In this document: positions 58,159-64,000 of the stretch, piece after piece
How the letters are laid out: each line of letters starts with the position of its first letter
How positions within the stretch are numbered: position 1 is the first letter of the stretch
Assembly: GCA_021823325.1 (NCBI GenBank)
Contig: JAKAOG010000003.1
Coordinates: 106,498 to 170,497, forward strand
Source of the DNA: an archaeon
GTDB taxonomy: Archaea > Thermoproteota > Nitrososphaeria > Nitrososphaerales > Gagatemarchaeaceae
Length of the DNA stretch: 64,000 bases
Direction: 5' to 3'
Position numbers and translations under genes: made by a program
Notes under the pieces: model-generated
The model's database searches: none
Told to the model about the DNA's origin: nothing
What the model saw: only the letters and a program-made list of their open reading frames with translations

Positions 58159-58839
58159 TCAGCTCGCCACCAGTGAGCCTGTCATCCAGCCGGCCGTCGA
58201 CATGGCGCCTGCGGTCCCAGCGGTGCCGAACCCGCAGGTCGTCTCACAGAACCAGATGAAGGTCCCCGCCTTTGTTATCGTGAAGTATGCGACGACGGTA
58301 GAGCTCAACGGGACGGGGACGTTCAGGTTGAGCGCCGGGACGGTGAAAGTGTGCGCCAAGTCGGCGGACGGGACAGAAGTGACCGACTGGCCCCCGACGA
58401 TGTTGATCCCGTTCGTCCCCTGGCTCGAGTTGACGTTAGTGTTGGACGCGACGAAGACCGTCCCTCCGTTGGTGCCTGAGACGACGTTGTCGTTGGGGAT
58501 CACAAGGGAAGCGTTTCCGTCGTCATAGTTCATTATCACGAGCTTGATCGTCTGGTTCACCGGGAGCGAGATGTTGGCGGACGACTCGAGACCGTTCGGT
58601 CCCAGGACATAGTACGCTGGCTGCTCGCCCACGGTCGAATTGAAAGTGTTCCCGGTGGTGAGCACCAGGGTCAGGGTGTAGGGGGCGGCGGTAGCGTTGG
58701 TGCCGGTAACGGTGGTCGTCGTCGCCGGTTTCTGTCCGATCCCTCCGACAGCGACCGCTGCGCCGAACCCGGAAAGTACCAGGGCGGCCGCGAGGACGGC
58801 TATGACGAACCCGCCTGTTAGGGAGGTCTTCGTAGACAT
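58159..58839 (-). CDS. membrane-anchored cupredoxin/CuA-like protein
   Basis: N-terminal TM; SADLAHTFTVP...GTFIWFCETTCGFGTAGTAGAM resembles the CuA loop but lacks the usual His. Confidence 0.75.
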   Translation of the reverse strand: MSTKTSLTGGFVIAVLAAALVLSGFGAAVAVGGIGQKPATTTTVTGTNATAAPYTLTLVLTTGNTFNSTVGEQPAYYVLGPNGLESSANISLPVNQTIKLVIMNYDDGNASLVIPNDNVVSGTNGGTVFVASNTNVNSSQGTNGINIVGGQSVTSVPSADLAHTFTVPALNLNVPVPLSSTVVAYFTITKAGTFIWFCETTCGFGTAGTAGAMSTAGWMTGSLVAS

Positions 58840-59164
58840 TCGCCTAAAACCCCGGAGGTGGCGATTTAAGCCACGATGACGATTCTCATCTGTGATAACA
58901 TCGGGCCTCGGCCCGCGCGTCTCCGCATACGTTTTGACGAGGACGCGAATCCATCTGCCACGATCTGGCAAAACAGTTGGACTACAGAGGCTACAGCGAG
59001 ATTCGAATCCATGCTCCGTGTTTCGCTTTGGCAATCAGGTTCTGATTACTAGATGGCTGATGATTTGATCTCTGAGCCTTCTTGGACGAGCTTCTGGTCC
59101 AGGCTCGCGCATAATCTACTTCACCAACAGATATTAACAGGCAAGAAATTTTTGTTGACGTCGG

Positions 59165-60436
59165 ATGAAATTTCTGTTCGTGACAAACGAAAGCCTGTCT
59201 GCTGACCTTGCCTGGCAGCTCAAGAAAGAGGGGCACGACGTCAAGATGTACTGCCACAGCCAGGGAGAGAAGGACGTCGGGCTGGGTTTCTTCGAAAAGA
59301 TCGAAGAGTGGGAGCCGCTGAAAGACTGGGCGGACGTCATCATATTCGACGACGTGGGGTTCGGCAACAAGGCGGAGCAACTGAGGAACGAGGGGAAGCA
59401 CGTGATGGGAGGGAGCCCTTACACCGACAAACTGGAGATAGACAGGGAGTTCGGGCAGGCGGAGCTGAAAGCGGCCGGCGTCGACGTCCTGCCGAGCTGG
59501 GACTTCACGTCGTTCGACGAAGCGATCGAATTCGTGAAGAAGAACCCGGACAGATACGTCCTGAAGCCGAGCGGCAAGGCCCAGAACGAGAAGGAGTTGC
59601 TCTTCGTCGGCCAGGAGGCCGACGGAAAGGACATCCTGCAGATCCTGGAGCACTACAAGGTGAACTGGTCGAAGAAGATCAAGGAGTTCCAGATGCAGAA
59701 GTACGCGGAAGGGGTCGAGATCGCGGTCGGGACGTTCTTCAACGGGAAGGACTTCGTCCTCCCGATATGTGTCAACTTCGAGCATAAGCGGCTCTTCCCG
59801 GAAGAGCTTGGCCCGAGCACCGGCGAGATGGGGACGCTTGTCTACTGGGCGAAGGAGAACCCCATCTTCGAAAGGACATTGCTGAAGATGAAGGACAAGC
59901 TCGCCGCCAGCAGATACGTGGGGTACATAGACATCAACTGCATCGTCAACGGCAAGGGGATCTGGCCGCTGGAATGGACTTCGCGGATGGGCTATCCCAC
60001 GATAAGCATCCAGATGGAGGGGATAACAAGCGAGTGGGGGCCGTTCATTTCGGACATCGCCCGGGGTAACGAGGCGCAGCTGAAGACCAGGAAGGGATAC
60101 CAGATCGGCGTCGTGATAGCGATACCGCCCTGGCCTTTCGAAGACGAGAAGGCGTTCCGAAGGTATTCAGAAGGGGCGACGATCCTGTTCCGGAGGCAGG
60201 GGCTCGACGGGATACACATCGGAGAGGTGAAGCTCGAGGAGGGAGACTGGCACATAGCGGGGAACTCTGGCTACGCGCTCGTGGTCACCGGGTCGGGGGC
60301 CACGGTCACTGACGCGATCAACAAAGCGTACCAGAACGTGAGCAACGTCATGATCCCCAACATGTTCTACAGGAGCGACATCGGCAAGCGCTGGACCCAC
60401 GACAGCGATATGCTGATCAGCTGGGGCTACATCTAG
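59165..60436 (+). CDS. PurD-like ATP-grasp protein
   Basis: MKFLFVTNESLSADLAWQLKKEGH; YVLKPSGKAQNEKELLFVGQE; CVNFEHKRLFPEELGPSTGEMGT. Confidence 0.75.
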   Translation: MKFLFVTNESLSADLAWQLKKEGHDVKMYCHSQGEKDVGLGFFEKIEEWEPLKDWADVIIFDDVGFGNKAEQLRNEGKHVMGGSPYTDKLEIDREFGQAELKAAGVDVLPSWDFTSFDEAIEFVKKNPDRYVLKPSGKAQNEKELLFVGQEADGKDILQILEHYKVNWSKKIKEFQMQKYAEGVEIAVGTFFNGKDFVLPICVNFEHKRLFPEELGPSTGEMGTLVYWAKENPIFERTLLKMKDKLAASRYVGYIDINCIVNGKGIWPLEWTSRMGYPTISIQMEGITSEWGPFISDIARGNEAQLKTRKGYQIGVVIAIPPWPFEDEKAFRRYSEGATILFRRQGLDGIHIGEVKLEEGDWHIAGNSGYALVVTGSGATVTDAINKAYQNVSNVMIPNMFYRSDIGKRWTHDSDMLISWGYI

Positions 60437-60597
60437 GCGAGTACCGGTCGCTTCTCCTTGTCTGCCATCGTTCTCCGGCACCTGGAAGGAGTGAAAATGG
60501 CTACCGAAACAGAGAAGACCGGTCTACCTTCCCTGCTTTGTCGCGCGACTTCGTCCCCGGACGCTTCCGTCTGTAAAAGTGACTCCACAGGGTTCTG

Positions 60598-61020
60598 ATG
60601 GTGAGAATGACCCCTCAAGGACAAAACGACGAGAAAGCGCTCGGTCGCGGGTATCACATCAGGAATCTGTTAGCTTTGACCACCTTGACCATAGGCGGGG
60701 CAGAAGCCGCAGCCTACTATCTCGGAGCCCTGCAGATCTGGGAGTCCTATCTTCTTACGCCTTCAATCCCTATTCTTGTTACAATCGCCGCGTTGATCTC
60801 CGATGAGTTGGGACATGAGGAGTCCCCATGGAAAGGGGAGTCGACAAGCGGACTCAGAAGGTCACTTCTGATGTTTCTGGGGGCGCTGACAGTAGCCGTT
60901 GGCCTCGGAATTTTTCGGGTTGCTTTGGTCGGCGGCTTGTTCCAAGTTACCACTGGGTTGGGAATAGCCGTTGGTTTCATGTGCTTCGGCGTCTACATCA
61001 TCTGGCGCTTCAGCAGATAA
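60598..61020 (+). CDS. hypothetical membrane protein
   Basis: 140-aa ORF with about 4 TM segments. Confidence 0.55.
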   Translation: MVRMTPQGQNDEKALGRGYHIRNLLALTTLTIGGAEAAAYYLGALQIWESYLLTPSIPILVTIAALISDELGHEESPWKGESTSGLRRSLLMFLGALTVAVGLGIFRVALVGGLFQVTTGLGIAVGFMCFGVYIIWRFSR

Positions 61021-61118
61021 GAAAGCGTCGTGCGAGAACTTCGAACCTGCCTGTTGCCACCCCTTGCGCTCTGATTATCGGTGAACGGCAGACAGAGCTG
61101 ACTGGCCCACGGCTGTGT

Positions 61119-61514
61119 CTATGGTCCGGGCTTCGCAGAAAGCGCCCAGGGGTCCTTCTTCCGCTCGGTAAGGACGAAGACCAGCACCAGCGCCATCAGT
61201 AGGAGCTCGACCGCCAAGCCGATGATTATCGTCAGCGTGGCGGGGACGTCGCCGCTCGCTATCAGCGCATAGTGCTGCGGCTGCGAGACGGTCGCCCCGA
61301 ACGCCGCGAGGGAAAGGACGAACGCGAGATAGTAAGATGCCTTCGGCCTGACAAAGCTCAACCCGCTGTCGACCACGAAGAGGACCCAACCGAAGGCGAC
61401 AGAGTCGAACACGAACGACGGCAAGACGGGGTAGACCTCGTAGAGGAACGCCACGCCGAAGAGGGTGGAGAACAGTATCAGCGCCTGGATGAGACGAGTG
61501 AGCCTGCTCATCAC
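61119..61514 (-). CDS. hypothetical membrane protein
   Basis: 131-aa ORF with about 4 TM segments. Confidence 0.6.
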   Translation of the reverse strand: MMSRLTRLIQALILFSTLFGVAFLYEVYPVLPSFVFDSVAFGWVLFVVDSGLSFVRPKASYYLAFVLSLAAFGATVSQPQHYALIASGDVPATLTIIIGLAVELLLMALVLVFVLTERKKDPWALSAKPGP

Positions 61515-61593
61515 TGCGGTCGCGTCAGGGTCGATATTTCAATCCTGCCGTGGTCGCGAGTCTTTATGTGGCGCACTTCGGGGACGAAAGGCG

Positions 61594-64000
61594 ATGGCGG
61601 ACAGCCCGCTTTCTTTCCATCTTCCGGAGTCCAGAGTCAGGTACGCCCCTCCGCTCGAGTTCCACACCGTCCACACCAAGGTCGAACTCGTCGTGGACTT
61701 CCAGAAGAAGCGCATCTCCGGGACATGCACCCAGGTGATCGAGCCTGTCAAGCCCGGGCTGGAGGTCGCCAGGTTCGACGCGCATGGTTTCGACATATCA
61801 GGGGTAACGGTCGATGGCGCCGGAGCCGGGTTCGAATATGACGGCAAAGAGCTCGCCGTGAAGATCGGCAGAGGGAAAGGGAAGCGTTCTGTCGCGGTGT
61901 CTTACAGTGCCTCGCCCAAGATGGGCCTCTACTTCCCGGTCCCCGACGCAGAGCACCCTGAGAAGGAGACCCAGGCGTGGACCCACACCGAGGCGGAAGA
62001 GTCGCGTTACTGGATCCCGTGCCACGACCACTGCGGCGACAAGTCGAGCAGCGAACTGATCCTCACCGTCCCCAAGGAATACAGGGTGATATCCAACGGG
62101 AAGCTCCTCTCGACCAAGGTGGAAGGAGACGCAGCGACGTTCCACTGGCTCGAAGAGATCCCCCATTCATGCTACCTGACCTCTTTCATCGCGGGGAAGT
62201 TCGGCGTCGTGACCCAGGAGTCCCGCGGCGTCAAGCTGAACTACAACTTCCCGGAGTCGAAGAGAGAGGACGTACTGAGATACTTCGGAGAGACGCCGAA
62301 GATGATTGAGGTGTTCGAGGACCTGACAGGGGTGAAGTACCCCTATCTGAAGTACGACCAGACCACCGTCCAGGACTTCGTAGCTGGCGGAGAGGAGAAC
62401 CTCAACGCGACCACCCTCGCCACTAACTTCTATCCTGACGCCGCGTCGGAGGAGGACTTCTCCACGACCTACTCTCTCCCCGGGTCAAGGCCGATGGACC
62501 TCGTGTCCCACGAGCTGGCGCACCAATGGTTCGGAGATTACGTCACGTGCTCCGACTGGGCCCACGCGTGGCTGAACGAAGGGTTCGCGTCTTACTTCCA
62601 GGAGCTTTACCTTGAGAAGACAAGAGGGGAGGACGAGATGATATGGCACCTTGACAACCGGGTCGAGGACTACTTCGATGAGGCGGAGACCGAGTACAGG
62701 CGCCCGATAGTGGAAAGGGACTACGTCTGGCCCGACGACCTCTTCGACAGCCATCTCTATCCCAAGGGGGCGTCGATGCTCCACCAGCTCAGGTTCCTGG
62801 TCGGCGACGAAGCTTTCTTCGCCGGGATCAACAGGTATCTGAAAGCGCACGCCCTCTCCACTGCCGACACGCACGACTTCCGGAAGGCAGTGGAAGCAGC
62901 GAGCGGAGCGTCACTTGAGGAGTTCTTCGAGCAGTCGTTCTACAAGCCTGGGCACCCTGAATTCGAGATATCATATTCGTGGGACGACCCGCAGAAGCTG
63001 GCGACGCTAAGAGTCAAGCAGACCCAGAGGACAGACGACGGTACGCCTGTCTACAAGCTCCCATGCGAGCTCGTCTTCTATGTCGACGGGAAGAGGGTCA
63101 GCCGCAGGGTCTCCATAGAAGGGGCCGACCAGTCTTTCACCTTCGCGCTTCCAAACAGACCTATGATCGTGGAGTTCGACCCCAGGAGATGGCTCCTGAG
63201 GAGGGCGAAGTTCGACAAAGGGGCGGCGCTGCTCGTCAACCAGCTCGAGGGGAGCCAGGACGCCTACAGCAGGGCCGAGGCAGCGAAGGAACTAGGCAAG
63301 CTGAAGGCCGAGTCCGCAGTCGCGGCGCTCTCGCGTGCGGCTTCGAAGGAACAGTTCTGGCACGTGAGGGCGTGCGCTTTCAAGGCGCTCGACGCTTACC
63401 TCGGGGTCCAGGTCCCCAAGGACAGGAAATCGAGGAGGGGGTATGCCGCTGGGTTGAGCGGGTTCAAGGACCAGCGGGGTGTGGAGATATTGGCGAGGCT
63501 GTTGGAAGGAGACGAGAGCCCGTTCGTCAGGTGCGAGGCTGCCCTGAGCCTCGCCAAGGCGTCCCCCGACGGCGCGCTCCCCTACCTGAAGAAGGCCATG
63601 CGGTCGCACACGGTCAACGAGATCCTGGCTGAGGCATGCGTCGCCGCCATGGGGAAGCTCAAAGACCCCGAAGCGAACCGCGTCATACTCGACTCGCTCG
63701 CTTACGGCAAGCCTACCAGGCAGCGCATCGGCGCGCTGAAGGCGATAAAGGAGAGAGGGACGGTGCTCGACGAAGAGCTCCCCGTCCTGAAGGACATCCT
63801 CACCCATGACAAGGAGTACAGGGTCAAAATATCGCTGCTCGACATCGTCGTGATGAGGCTCCAAGACACCAGGTTCGTCGACGCCCTGAAGGAAGCGTCG
63901 AAGTCAGACCCCCAGCTCACCATCAGGAGGGCAGCGCTGCAGCTCTACCACAGCCTCTCCTCCTCAAAGGAGACGAACGACAGCCTGGCAAGGCTGAGAG
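61594..64000 (+). CDS. M1-family aminopeptidase (tricorn-interacting-factor type), 3' truncated by window
   Basis: Frame open to window end; GGEENLNATTL, HELAHQWFGDYVT, WLNEGFASYFQELY; absent from the ORF track because no stop is reached. Confidence 0.94.
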   Translation, partial: MADSPLSFHLPESRVRYAPPLEFHTVHTKVELVVDFQKKRISGTCTQVIEPVKPGLEVARFDAHGFDISGVTVDGAGAGFEYDGKELAVKIGRGKGKRSVAVSYSASPKMGLYFPVPDAEHPEKETQAWTHTEAEESRYWIPCHDHCGDKSSSELILTVPKEYRVISNGKLLSTKVEGDAATFHWLEEIPHSCYLTSFIAGKFGVVTQESRGVKLNYNFPESKREDVLRYFGETPKMIEVFEDLTGVKYPYLKYDQTTVQDFVAGGEENLNATTLATNFYPDAASEEDFSTTYSLPGSRPMDLVSHELAHQWFGDYVTCSDWAHAWLNEGFASYFQELYLEKTRGEDEMIWHLDNRVEDYFDEAETEYRRPIVERDYVWPDDLFDSHLYPKGASMLHQLRFLVGDEAFFAGINRYLKAHALSTADTHDFRKAVEAASGASLEEFFEQSFYKPGHPEFEISYSWDDPQKLATLRVKQTQRTDDGTPVYKLPCELVFYVDGKRVSRRVSIEGADQSFTFALPNRPMIVEFDPRRWLLRRAKFDKGAALLVNQLEGSQDAYSRAEAAKELGKLKAESAVAALSRAASKEQFWHVRACAFKALDAYLGVQVPKDRKSRRGYAAGLSGFKDQRGVEILARLLEGDESPFVRCEAALSLAKASPDGALPYLKKAMRSHTVNEILAEACVAAMGKLKDPEANRVILDSLAYGKPTRQRIGALKAIKERGTVLDEELPVLKDILTHDKEYRVKISLLDIVVMRLQDTRFVDALKEASKSDPQLTIRRAALQLYHSLSSSKETNDSLARLR

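Noticed and set aside
58985-59060. Possible complete tRNA on the - strand
   Set aside because: A T-loop-like sequence is visible but no matching acceptor stem or consistent T-stem could be folded.
1-64000. CRISPR arrays, cas genes, rRNA genes, transposases, tyrosine or serine integrases
   Set aside because: None could be recognised in sequence or translations; absence of an integrase is noted in the array findings.

Overview
This is a 64 kb GC-rich, gene-dense archaeal chromosomal segment. TFB, a TFE-beta/RPC34-like factor, Gar1, SRP19, eS8, SMC-ScpA-ScpB, pantoate kinase and a DhnA-type class I aldolase all support archaeal origin; a Thermoproteota/Nitrososphaeria-type lineage is likely but not proven. 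Most of it is ordinary core metabolism and information processing. The parts worth a second look are: (1) two tRNA-anchored arrays. The tRNA-Gln(CUG) gene (38424-38496, - strand) and the tRNA-Arg(CCG) gene (46036-46125, + strand) are each followed, on their 3' side, by a series of degenerate direct repeats of the tRNA 3' end. The repeats separate accessory gene modules. Each array carries a class III nucleotidyl cyclase-TolB-TPR gene, and no integrase is visible. (2) A 349-aa intein with a LAGLIDADG-type endonuclease domain sits in the active-site region of a UDP-sulfoquinovose-synthase-like SDR enzyme. (3) Two consecutive genes (THUMP protein and pantoate kinase) have family-typical N-termini but no ATG/GTG/TTG start; ACG lies at the expected start of both. 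(4) A 30-aa hyper-acidic ORF (19 D/E residues). (5) A CuA-like domain lacking the usual second His ligand, next to a cytochrome b/Rieske locus. All calls come from reading the sequence and supplied translations; no searches were run.
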